A DNA stretch of 64,000 nucleotides from G963717155 sp963717155 (GCA_963717155.1 OY970326.1:1488001-1552000); one strand, 5' to 3'; positions 17,797 to 27,588 are shown, counted from the first letter of the stretch. The notes: a model not told the origin generated them from the letters alone. Translations and numbers: made by a program.

Positions 17797-18678
17797 GTGC
17801 CGTCGCTCGCCTTGCCACGCAATCTCGCCGAGGCGGTGACGCGCGACGGCGACGAGCGCCGCCGCGCATGGCTTGCAGCGCTGCCCGGGACCGTCGAGCA
17901 CTTCCAACAGCGCTGGTCGCTCCGGGTAGGCGAGCCCTTCCAGCCCGGCGGTCAGACAGCGTGGGTCGCACCCGCCCGCTCCGAGGCAGGCGGCAATCTC
18001 GTGCTCAAGCTGGCCTGGTGCCATGAGGAGGCCAGGCATGAAGCCGACGGGCTCCGTGCCTGGAACGGTCGGGGTGCCGTGTTCGTGCACGCCGCCGAGG
18101 AGCTCGACGGCACAGCCGCGTTGCTGCTCGAGCGGTGCCTGCCGGGGAGCACGCTCGCGTCGCTACCCGAACCCGAGCAGGACACCGTCATCGCATCGCT
18201 GCTCCTGCGGCTCTGGCGCGAGCCGGCGGCAGGGCATCCCTTCCGCCCGCTGCAGGAGATGTGCGATGCATGGGCGGACGGGTTCGAGCGTAAGGCCGCT
18301 GCTCGACCCACGAGTCTCGACTCCGGCCTCGCACGAGAGGGCATCGCGCTCTTTCGCGCGCTGCCGGCGTCCGCCGACCGCAACGTGTTGCTGTGCACGG
18401 ATCTGCACGCGGAGAACGTCCTGTCGGCCGAGCGCGAACCCTGGCTGATGATCGATCCGAAGCCCTACGTCGGCGATCCCACCTACGACGCGCTGCAGCA
18501 CCTCCTCAACTGCGTCGAGCGTCTGGAGGCCGATCCCCGCGCGCTCGTCCGCCGCATGGCGGATCTGCTCGAGCTCGATCTCGAGCGCCTGCTGCTGTGG
18601 CTGTTCGCCCGCTGTGTCCAGGAGGCACCCGACTGGCCGGCGCTTGCCCGTCTCGCGCCTCGTATCGCTCCGGGCTGA
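17797..18678 (+). CDS. APH(6)/hydroxyurea-type antibiotic phosphotransferase
   Basis: 293 residues of the PF04655 family (streptomycin 6-phosphotransferases and relatives), which inactivate aminoglycosides by ATP-dependent phosphorylation. The catalytic loop reads LLCTDLHAENVL and the metal-binding loop LMIDPKPYVGDPTYDALQ, both diagnostic of APH(6). The N-terminal lobe carries NLVLKLAW, the ATP-anchoring lysine. I chose the GTG at 17797 because homologues start near SLALPRNLAEAV. An upstream ATG would add about 23 unrelated residues. Whether it confers resistance or has a housekeeping substrate cannot be read from sequence. Confidence 0.85.
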   Translation: MPSLALPRNLAEAVTRDGDERRRAWLAALPGTVEHFQQRWSLRVGEPFQPGGQTAWVAPARSEAGGNLVLKLAWCHEEARHEADGLRAWNGRGAVFVHAAEELDGTAALLLERCLPGSTLASLPEPEQDTVIASLLLRLWREPAAGHPFRPLQEMCDAWADGFERKAAARPTSLDSGLAREGIALFRALPASADRNVLLCTDLHAENVLSAEREPWLMIDPKPYVGDPTYDALQHLLNCVERLEADPRALVRRMADLLELDLERLLLWLFARCVQEAPDWPALARLAPRIAPG

Positions 18679-18771
18679 TCGCAGCTAGGGGTATCGCGGC
18701 TGGCGGTCGGCTGGTACGGTCGTCTGACAGCACCTCAGGGACGGGGCGCACCAACAGGGAACGGAACGACA

Positions 18772-19092
18772 ATGGCCGAACGTGAGGCGGTTGAATCGCC
18801 GGGTTCGCGCTGCCAGGCGCGCCCGGCCGTGGCGCGACACGGGTGGCGCGCGGATCCGTTGTGTGCGAGCCATGCCAACACCTGGGTGCGATTCCACGGA
18901 GTCGACATGCCGGTGTGCGGGATCCATGCGCGGACGTACCTGCGCTGGGGTTCTGAAGCAGAGCGGAACGCCGTCGCCCTCTGGGGCTGGCCGGATGCGG
19001 ATCAGGTGCAGTTCCAGGAGCGCCGACACCGGGAGCGCCGGCACCTGGATCGCCGAGCCGGTGTCGACCGCAGGAAAACCACGAAGCGCTAG
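18772..19092 (+). CDS. Hypothetical Cys/His-containing basic protein
   Basis: 106 residues, ATG 18772. It has three Cys positions paired with His (RCQAR, LCASH, VCGIH) that could bind zinc, an aromatic core (TWVRFHGVDM, TYLRWGSEAE) and a strongly basic C-terminus (RRHRERRHLDRR). It looks like a small nucleic-acid-binding protein, but no family is recognised. It stands alone between the phosphotransferase and a small membrane protein. Confidence 0.5.
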   Translation: MAEREAVESPGSRCQARPAVARHGWRADPLCASHANTWVRFHGVDMPVCGIHARTYLRWGSEAERNAVALWGWPDADQVQFQERRHRERRHLDRRAGVDRRKTTKR

Positions 19093-19167
19093 CAGCGCCG
19101 CAGCCCGCGAAACGGGCGCACGACCTCGCTGCCGTCCTCACGGCGGATCTTGACGTTCCGGCTCGTA

Positions 19168-19332
19168 TCAATACCACTTCCCGCGCGCGAACCCGCCGAA
19201 CGCGATGAGACCGATGAGCGCGACGATGATGCCGATCCACAGGCTCCAGATAATCGCGATCACGATCCCTGCGATGACCAGGACCCCACCGGCGCCGATT
19301 CCGGCACCCTTTCCTGAGCGCTGCGCAGACAT
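19168..19332 (-). CDS. Small membrane protein (54 residues)
   Basis: Starts MSAQRSGKGAGIGAGG, then one long hydrophobic stretch, possibly two short spans (VLVIAGIVIAIIWSLW and GIIVALIGLIAFGGF), and ends ARGKWY. An AGGGAGAGC-like purine-rich site precedes the ATG at 19332. It resembles the many short Gly/Ile-rich membrane proteins of Actinobacteria. Function unknown. Confidence 0.55.
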   Translation of the reverse strand: MSAQRSGKGAGIGAGGVLVIAGIVIAIIWSLWIGIIVALIGLIAFGGFARGKWY

Positions 19333-19600
19333 GCTCTCCCTCTCGCTTCGCTTTGGCATGTGGTAACCGCGGAGCGCGAGATCGAAACCACCGTGGTGCC
19401 GACAGGCCGTTCCACGCGTTCTCGGCGCGTAGCAGCCTGAGGGAGATCCCGGCAGGTTCTGGGGCGCCCTGGAGCCACGGAGATCGTGGCGCCTCTCGAC
19501 AGGTGCGAAATGCTCCTGTAGTGTCAGACGAGACCCAGACAGGCAGCGGCGCGCATCGTGCGCCCCCGCGCCACGTCCCGCGTCGCGTCCTCGAGACGCC

Positions 19601-20729
19601 TTGCCTCCGGAAGCCTTGCTGACTCCCGACCGCCTTACCAACCGTCCGCGAAGGCCACTGCTGGTGCTTCTGCTCGCGGTATTGGCCGGCGGGGCGTTGA
19701 TTCCTGGCACGGCCGCTGCGAGCTCGGCAGTCGGCTCGCCGCTTCGCGGTCTGAGGCCGGGAACCACCGGCCCGGCAGTGCGGCAGCTGCAGCGCGTGCT
19801 CGCCCATCTCGGCTACGCGGTCAGGGCCGACGGGCAGTTCGGGCCGCACACTGCGCAGGTCGTGCGCAGCTTCCGCGTCCGAGGTCGGTCTCGCACGATC
19901 GAGCCGCGTGACCGCGCGATTCGTCCGGATGCTGCATCGCGCGCAGAACGGCGGGCCCGGAGACCTTCGCTGGCTCGGAATCCGCCGGCTTGCCGTCGGC
20001 ACCCGGGGTCGCGACGTGCGTCTGCTGCAGAAGGACCTCACGAAGCTTGGCTACACCGCGGCGAGCGACGGCCAGTTCGGCCCGCAGACCCGGTTCAGCG
20101 TGCGCTCGTTCGAGCGCGCAGCAGGCCTGAAGATCGACGGTGTCATGTCCTTGCGTGAGGCTCGCACGCTCAAGAAGGTCGTCCGTTCGGGGAGGGAGGC
20201 CGGGGCGGTGTCGCAGAAGCCCACCACCGCGACCCCGACCGCGCCCACGACGGAGATACCGCCGACGTCCACCCCGACGCCGCCCGCTCAGCCCACCGGG
20301 CAGGCGGCGACCCCGCCTCCGGTGGTCGCCTCGATCGGAGCCAACGGTCTCGCAATCGCTCCGGCGGGAGCCCCGGCAGCCGTCGTCGCGATCATCGCGG
20401 CAGGCAACGCGATCGCCCACTTCCCGTACCGCTACGGCGGCGGCCATGACACGTGGCGGGACACCGGGTACGACTGCTCGGGATCTGTCAGCTTCGCGCT
20501 GCACGGAGCCGGTCTTCTCGACACCCCGATGTCGTCGTACGACTTCCCGGCCTGGGGCGAGAGCGGGCCCGGGCAGTGGGTCACGGTGTACGCGAGGCAG
20601 GATCACGCCTACATGGTCGTGGCGGGACTTCGCTTCGACACCTCGGCGAGCAAGGGCGGCGGCTCGCGCTGGACCACCGAGCCTCGCTCACCCGACGGCT
20701 ACGTGGCGCGGCACCCCGCGGGCCTGTAG
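19601..20729 (+). CDS. Secreted peptidoglycan-binding NlpC/P60-like hydrolase, frameshifted
   Basis: An exported cell-wall enzyme: signal peptide (LLVLLLAVLAGGALIPG), a first PG_binding_1 domain (VRQLQRVLAHLGYAVRADG), a second one (VRLLQKDLTKLGYTAASDG), a Thr/Pro-rich linker, and a C-terminal papain-like domain with the catalytic cysteine in GYDCSGSVSFALHGAG and a histidine in DHAYMVVAG. The first repeat and the remainder are in different frames. Dropping one base near 19886 gives 375 codons and a sensible GLARSSRVTARFVR junction. The exact start is uncertain (a TTG at 19601 is used). It probably remodels peptidoglycan. Confidence 0.78.
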
Positions 20730-20737
20730 ACCGTCGG

Positions 20738-21918
20738 TCAGCGTCGCCGGAACGAGCTGCCATAGCCGGCGCTCGAGCCTCCTGAGGGGAACGGACCCTC
20801 GCGGAGGAAGCGCTCGTGACAGCGTCGCAACGCGTCCGGATCGAGCGTCACACCGAGCCCGGGCCCTGAGGGGACTGCCAGCACGCCGTTCCGCGGCGCG
20901 AACGGGCCGCCCGCGATGACGTCGTCGGCGTACCAGCGCACGAGGGTCTGGCTCGCCTCGCGCACGTGCTCCACTGACGCCGAGACGTGCAGGTAGGCAG
21001 CCGTCGCGATGCCCGTCTCCCCGCTGTGGAACCGGAATGCGACGTCGAAACGGGCACACGCGCCGATGAACTCGACGGTGCGACGGATGCCGCCCAGCTC
21101 GTTCAGGTTGGTCACGATCGCGTCGGGCGCACGCAGCGCGATCGCCTTGTCGAGGTCGACGACGTGGCTCGAGAACGAGGCCGCGGTGTGGGAGCGAAGC
21201 TGCGCGAGCTCCTCCGGGGTCTCCACGGGATCCTCGTAGTAATGGATGTCGTAGCGGTCGAGCCGGCGGATCGCCTCCCGCGCGGTCGGCACGGTCCAGC
21301 CGCCGTTCGCGTCGAGGGTGAGCCGCCGCGACTCGCCGATTGCGCGCGCACCTCGCGCACCATCCGGAGCTCCTCCTCCAGCGACACGGTGCAGACCTTT
21401 CCCTCGAACGGCCCGGCGCCGTGCTCCTCGATCATGCGCGCACAGTGGCGGGCGACCTCGAGCGGCGTGGACTCGCCCGGGTGCGACGGCCCGGCGAGGC
21501 GGTAGGAGAAGTACTCGGTCAGCTCCACCTCAGCGCGAACGGAGCCTCCGAGTAGGAGCGAGAGCGGCACGTCCTGCGCGCGTCCGCGTGCGTCCCAGAG
21601 CGCCATCTCGACGCCCCCGAACACCCGGCGTGCCGCCGACACGTCGTCCCACGGCGTCGTGCGCATTGCCGGGACGCAGCGCCGCTCGGCCTCGTTGAGC
21701 TCGAGGACGTCGAGCCCGATCAGACGGTCGCGAAGACGCGCCACGCCCTCGGCCTGGTCTCCCGACGCGATCTCGCCGAGGCCGACGGCGCCGTCATCCG
21801 TCTCGACCTCGACGACCGTCTTCGTGAGCGATGCCAACGAGCCGTACGAGAAGCGGTAGGGCGCCTCGAGAGGGATGTTGACCGGCGTCGCGCGGACGTC
21901 GACGATCTTCGCCGTCAT
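20738..21918 (-). CDS. Enolase-superfamily (mandelate racemase/muconate cycloisomerase-like) enzyme, frameshifted
   Basis: About 393 residues with an N-terminal capping domain (PVNIPLEAPYRFSYGSL) and a TIM barrel. Candidate catalytic/metal segments are GPFEGKVCTVSLEEE, LDANGGW, HYYEDPVETPEEL and FHSGETGIATAAY. Members abstract the alpha proton of carboxylic acids and include sugar-acid dehydratases. The specific reaction is unassigned. The frame breaks near 21335-21345 in a CGCGCG run, by one missing or two extra bases. It is divergent from the nitronate monooxygenase gene with only 12 bases between starts. Confidence 0.78.
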
Positions 21919-21930
21919 GGCCGTAGTCTT

Positions 21931-22998
21931 GTGGGCATCGACCTGCGCGCGCTCCGAGAGCCGATCGTCCAGGCCCCCATGGCCGGAGGGCCGTCGACTC
22001 CTGCGCTGGCAGCGGCGGTCAGCGAGGCCGGTGGTCTCGGCTTCCTGGCGGCCGGGTACCGGAGCCGCGACGCGGTGCGCGACGACATCCGGGCGGTGCG
22101 CGCGGAGACCGCCGCGCCCTTCGGACTCAACATCTTCGCGGCGCCCACGACTCGCGTCGATCCGGAGGCGCTCGCGGCGTACGCCGAGACGCTGCGGAGC
22201 GAGGCTGAGCGGTTCGGCGTCGCCCTCGGCGAGCCGCGCTTCGACGACGACGGCTGGCACGACAAGCTCGACCTCTCGATCGCAGAGCACGTCGCGGTCG
22301 TCTCGTTCACGTTCGGCTGTCCGCCGCGCGCCGACGTTGCCCGCCTGCAGGCGGCGGGGATCGACGTGTGGGTGACGATCACCGACCTCGAGGAGGCCCG
22401 CGAGGCCTGCGCGGCCGGGGCGGATGCCCTCGTGGTGCAGGGCCCCGAGGGCGGCGGTCACCGGGGGAGCTTCCTGAACGAGGCCGATGCCGAGGACATC
22501 GGACTGCTCGCGCTGCTTCGGCTCGTCGCGCGCAGGTACTCGATCGACCTGGTCGCTGCGGGCGGCATCGCCGACGGGCACGCGGTCGCTGCCGTCCTGT
22601 GCGCCGGCGCCGTCGCTGCGCAGCTGGGAACCGCGTTCATGCTGGCGCCGGAAGCGGGCACGTCGAACGCGCACCGTGCGGCGCTCGCCGAGCACGCTCC
22701 CACCGGCATCACGCAGGCGTTCAGCGGTCGTCGAGCGCGTGGGATCGTCAACCGGTTCATGCGAGAGCACGAGGCGGCCGCTCCCGTCGGCTATCCCGAG
22801 CTGCACCACCTGACCGCGCCGATCCGTGCCGCCGCGCGCGCGGCGGACGACCCGAGCGCGATCAACCTGTGGGCCGGCCAGGCGTACGAGCTCAGCGAGC
22901 CGCTGCCTGCTGCGGAGCTCGTCCGCCACCTCGGCGCCGAGGCCCGGGAGACCATTCGCGGCATGGCGCGCACGATCGAGGAGCGCGGCGATGCCTGA
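21931..22998 (+). CDS. Nitronate monooxygenase (2-nitropropane dioxygenase family)
   Basis: A 355-residue FMN-dependent TIM-barrel enzyme that oxidises alkyl nitronates. It starts with the family signature REPIVQAPMAGGPSTPALAA, has the phosphate-binding VQGPEGGGHRGS (~residue 167) and VAAGGIADGHAVAAVL (~209), then GTAFMLAPEAGTSNAHRAAL. The active-site histidine is in GGGHRG. The GTG at 21931 is the first usable start. It overlaps the following MOSC gene by eight bases. A detoxification role is usual for the family. Confidence 0.87.
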   Translation: MGIDLRALREPIVQAPMAGGPSTPALAAAVSEAGGLGFLAAGYRSRDAVRDDIRAVRAETAAPFGLNIFAAPTTRVDPEALAAYAETLRSEAERFGVALGEPRFDDDGWHDKLDLSIAEHVAVVSFTFGCPPRADVARLQAAGIDVWVTITDLEEAREACAAGADALVVQGPEGGGHRGSFLNEADAEDIGLLALLRLVARRYSIDLVAAGGIADGHAVAAVLCAGAVAAQLGTAFMLAPEAGTSNAHRAALAEHAPTGITQAFSGRRARGIVNRFMREHEAAAPVGYPELHHLTAPIRAAARAADDPSAINLWAGQAYELSEPLPAAELVRHLGAEARETIRGMARTIEERGDA

Positions 22999-23749
22999 GG
23001 TCGCGCGCGTCGTCGAGCTGTGGCGCTACCCCGTGAAGTCGATGCTGGGCGAGCCGCTCGAACATGTCGAGATCGAGGCGGACGGCATCGTCGGCGATCG
23101 CGCATTCGCCATCTACGACCCGGAGGCCGACGCGTTCGCGAGCGCGAAGAGCGTCAGGCACTTCGGGCAGCTCTTCCTGCACCAGGCGAGCCTCGGCGAG
23201 GACGGCACGGCGCGGATCACGCTCGCCGACGGCACGGTCGTGCGCAGCGATGCCGGCGACGTCGACGACGTCCTGACAGGCGTGCTCGGCCGTCGGGCGC
23301 GGCTCGTGCATCAGGCCGAGGCGCAGGCCCGCTGGTACACGTTCCACTCGATCACCGACCGGGCGGAGCGGACCAAGCCCCCGTACGGGAGGTTCGTCGA
23401 CTCCTCGCCCGTCCACATCCTGAGCACCGCCACGCTCGCGAGCATCGGCGACGGCACGTCCGAGGACGCCCGCCGGTTCCGCCCGAACGTGGTCGTGGAC
23501 GCGGGGGAGGGGGACCCCTACCCCGAGGACGCATGGGTCGGCCAGGTCGTCACGATCGGCGATGCCTCGCTCGAGGTGCTCGAGCGCTGCGAGCGCTGCG
23601 TGATGCCATCGCTCGCCCAGCGCGGGCTGCCACCCGATCCCGACGTGCGCCGGCGCCTGCTCGCCCGCACCGGCGATCACGCGGGCGTGCTCGCGCGGGT
23701 GATCGATCCCGGCAGGATCAGCCGGGACGACGCCGTCAGCGTCGTGTAG
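22991..23749 (+). CDS. MOSC-domain protein
   Basis: 252 residues with an N-terminal MOSC beta-barrel (VVELWRYPVKSMLGEPLEHV) and a C-terminal MOSC domain with the conserved cysteine in LERCERCVMPS. It belongs to the group related to molybdenum-cofactor sulfurase tails and YcbX/mARC proteins, which handle or bind sulfurated molybdenum cofactor. YcbX-type members reduce N-hydroxylated compounds. A mobA gene lies about 2 kb away. The exact reaction is not certain. ATG at 22991, overlapping the upstream gene. Confidence 0.82.
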   Translation: MPEVARVVELWRYPVKSMLGEPLEHVEIEADGIVGDRAFAIYDPEADAFASAKSVRHFGQLFLHQASLGEDGTARITLADGTVVRSDAGDVDDVLTGVLGRRARLVHQAEAQARWYTFHSITDRAERTKPPYGRFVDSSPVHILSTATLASIGDGTSEDARRFRPNVVVDAGEGDPYPEDAWVGQVVTIGDASLEVLERCERCVMPSLAQRGLPPDPDVRRRLLARTGDHAGVLARVIDPGRISRDDAVSVV

Positions 23750-23752
23750 CGG

Positions 23753-24904
23753 TCAGCCCATCTCGATCTCGGCCGGCTCGCCGCGTCGGCCCATCTCGCG
23801 CACGTGGCTCGCATGCGAGCAGAGCGCCTTCCAGAGCGACGGCTGACACGTGTAGCGCACGCCGTGGCGCTCGGCGCGGCTGCGCACGATGCCCGCGATC
23901 TGCGGATACAGGGTGTGGGGGAGACGGGGGAACAGGTGGTGCTCGATCTGGTAGTTCAGACCTCCGAGCATCCACGTCAGTACCGGGTTCCGCGGGCAGA
24001 AGTCGACCGTCGACTCGATCTGGTGCACCGCCCAGACTCGCGATCCGTCGCCGAGCTCCTCGGGGGTCGGGCAGCTCGCCTCCTCGACGCAGTGCGCGAG
24101 CTGGAACGTCGTCGCCATCACGAGGCTCACGACCATCGCGACACAGAGGTACGCGAGCGCGACGACCCACCATGGGTAGATGAACAGCGGGATCACGATC
24201 GCCCAGCCGACGTACATCAGCTTGCCCGACACGAGCCCGGCGAGGTCCCATCCGCGCGGCGGCCGCAGCCGGCTCTGGCCGATCCTGCCACGCAGGAGCG
24301 CAGCGGCGTCGCCGACGAACTGCAGTCGCAGCACCATCAGGCTGTACATGGGCCAGATGTAGAACTGCTGCAGCCGGTACCACGGCTTCGGCGCCTGCAC
24401 CGGAAGCAGGCGGGCCAGTGGCACCTGGCTGATGTCGTCGTCGTAGCCGTCGACGTTCGTGTAGGTGTGGTGGGCGACGTTGTGCTTGACGCGCCAGGCG
24501 TAGCTCGAGAACCCGAGGAGCGCGTCCGTGCTGAATCCGACAAGGCGGTTGAAGCGCCGCGTCCCGAACGATGCCCCGTGGTTCGCGTCGTGCTGGACGC
24601 AGAATCCGATCAGCATTGCGCCGACGCCGAGGGCGAGCAGGCATGCGATGCCGATGACGATGCCGCGCGAGCCGGTGACGAGCACCGTCCAGGCGGTGAC
24701 GGTGACCGTCACGGCGATGATGGCCTTTGCCCAGAGCTTGATGTACGCCCGGGTGCGCGTCCCGCGGCGCGCGAGCACGGCCTCGACGTCCTGCTGGATC
24801 TCGCGGAAGACGTCGCCGCCGCTCGAGAAGGAGGGGCGTCGTGCCGCGGGTGTGCCGGGCTCGGGGGACTCGTCGCGCGCCGCGACTCGTGTCGAACTCG
24901 GCAT
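23753..24904 (-). CDS. Membrane fatty-acid desaturase
   Basis: About 383 residues, a di-iron membrane desaturase. The three histidine boxes are HDANH, HNVAHH and QIEHH (in GGLNYQIEHHLFPRLPH), the pattern of front-end (delta-6/linoleoyl-CoA-like) desaturases. No cytochrome b5 domain is fused. Membrane spans surround the boxes (AIIAVTVTVTAWTVLVTG; WAIVIPLFIYPWWVVALAYL). I prefer the ATG at 24904, preceded by GGAAGG, over the GTG at 24931. It inserts double bonds into membrane acyl chains and needs an electron donor from elsewhere. Confidence 0.88.
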   Translation of the reverse strand: MPSSTRVAARDESPEPGTPAARRPSFSSGGDVFREIQQDVEAVLARRGTRTRAYIKLWAKAIIAVTVTVTAWTVLVTGSRGIVIGIACLLALGVGAMLIGFCVQHDANHGASFGTRRFNRLVGFSTDALLGFSSYAWRVKHNVAHHTYTNVDGYDDDISQVPLARLLPVQAPKPWYRLQQFYIWPMYSLMVLRLQFVGDAAALLRGRIGQSRLRPPRGWDLAGLVSGKLMYVGWAIVIPLFIYPWWVVALAYLCVAMVVSLVMATTFQLAHCVEEASCPTPEELGDGSRVWAVHQIESTVDFCPRNPVLTWMLGGLNYQIEHHLFPRLPHTLYPQIAGIVRSRAERHGVRYTCQPSLWKALCSHASHVREMGRRGEPAEIEMG

Positions 24905-25104
24905 CACTCGGCCTTCCGTCGTCGTGGACACGCGTTCGCGTGCGAACGTGGGGCCACCGGGATTGGGGAGGCCGTGCGCGGACCGAGGATGCTTGGGTCC
25001 GGCCGTCCAACGGTAGCAGGCAGCCCGCGAATCGCAGCGCCGTTCCTCCGCGATTTGTCGCAGCCCAATACCGGGTTAACCGAGAAGATCGCCACCGGCT
25101 CTGC

Positions 25105-25734
25105 TCACGTCGGTCGGGGGAGCGCGCGCGCCGCACGGTACGCCTCGGGGTCGTTGAGGTTCTCGAGCGACGCGAGCGTCGGGTCGGCCGCGGCCAGCGC
25201 CGGATCGGCGAGCAGCCACGCATCGTCGACGAACCGCGTCCGGCAGCGCTCGAAGAGCTGGGCCGGCTTGACGAGGCCCGACGCGAGCAGCGAGTCGACG
25301 AGGTCGGCGAGCTCGACGCGATAGGCGGCGGCGAGGGGCTGGCGGTGGCCGCGGGCGTGGGGCACGACGGCGTCCACGCCGTCGTCGAATCCCGAGAGGA
25401 CGCGCCGCACGAACGCGGGGTGAAGGAGCGCGGCGTCCGTCGACGAGACGTAGGCCAGATCGGCCAGCTCGCGCAACGATGCGAGGCCGCTGGCGATGCC
25501 CTGCAGCGGCCCGAGCCGCTCGCGGTCATCGGTCACGACGAGCACTCGTTCGGGCAGCGGCGGCAGCTCCTGTCCAACCGCCGCGACCACCACGAGCGGT
25601 CCGTCGTCGACTGCCTCGCCGACCCTTCCGACGACGTGCTCGAGCAGGGTCGTCCCGTGCCACTCGAGCCACGCCTTCGACGTTCCCATGCGCTCCGAGC
25701 GCCCGCCGGCGAGCACGATGCCTCCGGCTCTCAC
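25105..25734 (-). CDS. mobA: MobA-like molybdenum cofactor nucleotidyltransferase
   Basis: About 209 residues with the nucleotide-binding signature GGIVLAGGRSERMGTSKA, then LVVTDDRERLGPLQGIASGL and VSSTDAALLHPAFVRRVLSG, as in MobA/MocA enzymes that attach GMP or CMP to molybdopterin. The GTG at 25734 overlaps the kdpE stop (GTGA), so it is translationally coupled to the Kdp regulators. Its position explains why, with the kdpE frameshift, the two genes appear as one fused frame. Guanylyl versus cytidylyl transfer is not settled. Confidence 0.82.
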   Translation of the reverse strand: MRAGGIVLAGGRSERMGTSKAWLEWHGTTLLEHVVGRVGEAVDDGPLVVVAAVGQELPPLPERVLVVTDDRERLGPLQGIASGLASLRELADLAYVSSTDAALLHPAFVRRVLSGFDDGVDAVVPHARGHRQPLAAAYRVELADLVDSLLASGLVKPAQLFERCRTRFVDDAWLLADPALAAADPTLASLENLNDPEAYRAARALPRPT

Positions 25735-26454
25735 GACTCGCCGCCAGGCAGGAACCGGTAGCCGACTCCGGCCGCCGTCTCGATCCTTGTCGGGATGCCC
25801 CGGATCGGGCTCGACGAGCCGGCGGAGCTGCGAGATGAACACGCGCAGGTTCGAGGGATCGGCGGCGTCGGGGTCGCCCCAGACCTCACTGACGAGCGCG
25901 CGGTGGGTGAGCACCCGGCCCGGATGGCGGGCGAACGCCGCGAGGAGATCGAACTGGGTGCGCGTCGCCTGCACCTCGACACCGCGTACGAAGAGCCGAC
26001 GCTCGAGAAGGTCGAGCACGATGTCGCCGCGCTCGAGGCGGCTCGACTCGACCGAGGCGCCCGACGAGCGCTGCAGGTGCCGGATCGCGACCCGGATCCG
26101 AGCGAGCAGCTCCGGCATCGCGAACGGCTTCTCGATGTAGTCGTCCGCTCCGAGATCGAGCGCCTCGACCTTCGTCTCGTCCTCACCCCAGGCCGAGAGC
26201 ACGATGATCGGCGCGTCGAGCAGGAACGTGCGAAGCCGGCGGATCGTCTCCCTGCCGTCGATCCCGGGCAGCCCCAGATCGAGCAGCACGACGTCCGGGG
26301 GTTCCGAAGCCGCCCGCGCGATCGCCTGCTCGCCGCTAGCGGTCGCGGTGACGCGGTAGCCGTGCGACTCGAGTGCGACGCTCAGAGCGCGGAGCACGGC
26401 GGGCTCGTCGTCGCAGACGAGGATCCGGTACTGACGGGCGGATTTCGAGCTCAT
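25731..26454 (-). CDS. kdpE: KdpE response regulator (OmpR family), frameshifted near its end
   Basis: Receiver domain (YRILVCDDEPAVLRALSVAL; phospho-acceptor Asp in VVLLDLGLPGIDG; conserved Lys in IEKPFAMPELLAR) followed by an OmpR-type winged helix (LDLLERRLFVRGVEVQATRT; VLTHRALVSEVWG). It would activate kdpFABC when phosphorylated by the Kdp kinase. Near 25786 the expected IETAAGVGYRF end moves to the next frame. Deleting one base of GATCC gives 240 codons and a normal wing, ending at 25731. The ATG overlaps the upstream kdpD-N stop. Confidence 0.87.
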
Positions 26455-27530
26455 GTGACCGCAGGATCGGCGACGACGTGGACATCGACCCCGCGCGTCC
26501 CCCGCAGGACCTTGTCGACGGTCGATGCGCGCACTGCCAGGCGCCAGCCCGAGCGCCGCCCAGCGCCGAGCACGACCTGCGTGACGTGCTGCGCCTCGAT
26601 CTCGCGCACGATCTCGGCCGCAGCGTCATCGCCTGCACGGCGCAGGAACGTCCCGCCGAGCGAGCGTGTCAGCGCCTCGGCGTCCGCGAGCACGGAACGG
26701 GTCTCGGTGTCGACGCGTCCATCCTGGGGCTCGACGACCACCACGAGCAGCTCCGCATCGGCGCGCCGGGCGAGCCGCGCGCCCTCGCGGATCAGGCGAC
26801 CGCTCGAGGTGGAGCGGCCGCCGATCGCGACCAGCACCCGCTCGAGCGTCGAGTTGCCATCGCCGCGCCGGGCCTCGGCCGCCGCGACCTCGGCCATCTC
26901 GTGCAACGCCAAGGCCCGGAGCGTCGCCAGGTTCTCGGCCGTGAAGAACCCCGTGAGGGCCTGCTCGATGCGCTCCTCCGGGTAGACGAGCCCTCGTGCG
27001 ATCCGCTCGCGCAGCGCGCGAGGGCTGAGGTCGATCAGGCGGATCTCGTCCGCGCCGTGCAGCAGCTCGTCCGGGAACGTCTCGCGGACGTCGACGCCGG
27101 TGAGTGCCAGGACGCGGTCGTGCAGGCTCTCGAGGTGCTGGAGGTTGACCGTGGTCCACACCTCGATGCCGTGGGTGCGCAGGTACTCGACGTCCTCGTA
27201 GCGCTTGCGCCGCGCTGCACCGGTCGCGTTCGTGTGCGCCAGCTCGTCCATGCAGGTGATCGACGGGCGTCGCTCGACGATCCAGTCGATGTCCGGCTCC
27301 GTCGAAGCCCGACCTCCGGCGCCGTACTCGATGCGCGGGGCCATCTCGATCCCTCGAGCGCGCTCCTCGGTGCGGGTCCGTCCGTGCGGCTCGAGGTACC
27401 CGATCACGAGGTCGACGCCCTCCTCGACCGCCAGTCGCGCATCGCCGAGCATCTGGTAGGTCTTGCCGACGCCCGCGGCGGCTCCGAGGTAGATGCGCAG
27501 CTGCCCGCGCGAGAGCCGCGACATGTTCAC
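26451..27530 (-). CDS. kdpD: KdpD N-terminal sensor module only (KdpD domain plus Usp domain)
   Basis: 359 residues corresponding to the cytoplasmic N-terminal half of KdpD. It has the KdpD domain with Walker A (YLGAAAGVGKTYQML) and the MDELAHTNATGA Walker B region, then a universal-stress-protein domain (ERVLVAIGGRSTSSGRLIR ... VTQVVLGAGRRSGW). It stops there, with no membrane spans and no kinase. The missing part is encoded separately at 32114-33631. It leads a three-gene operon with kdpE and mobA, divergent from kdpFABC. The two pieces probably act together, as sensor and kinase. Confidence 0.88.
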   Translation of the reverse strand: MNMSRLSRGQLRIYLGAAAGVGKTYQMLGDARLAVEEGVDLVIGYLEPHGRTRTEERARGIEMAPRIEYGAGGRASTEPDIDWIVERRPSITCMDELAHTNATGAARRKRYEDVEYLRTHGIEVWTTVNLQHLESLHDRVLALTGVDVRETFPDELLHGADEIRLIDLSPRALRERIARGLVYPEERIEQALTGFFTAENLATLRALALHEMAEVAAAEARRGDGNSTLERVLVAIGGRSTSSGRLIREGARLARRADAELLVVVVEPQDGRVDTETRSVLADAEALTRSLGGTFLRRAGDDAAAEIVREIEAQHVTQVVLGAGRRSGWRLAVRASTVDKVLRGTRGVDVHVVADPAVT

Positions 27531-27568
27531 GAGGCGAGTCTAGAGTCGCGGAGCGACGGGCCGTGCGT

Positions 27569-27588
27569 CTTTACGTGCGTTTTATATG
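27569..27588 (+). promoter_or_regulatory. AT-rich candidate KdpE operator/promoter region
   Basis: Between the divergent kdpD-N and kdpF genes lies CTTTACG then TTTTATATG, a sharp AT-rich patch with two TTTA-type half-sites in very GC-rich surroundings. E. coli KdpE binds T-rich sites of this kind upstream of kdpF. This is a positional inference only. Confidence 0.4.

Noticed and set aside
25105..26454. A KdpE-MobA fusion protein
   Set aside because: The normal KdpE C-terminus (IETAAGVGYRF) is present in the adjacent frame with its own stop at 25731, and mobA has a coupled GTG there. The fusion results from one extra base near 25786.
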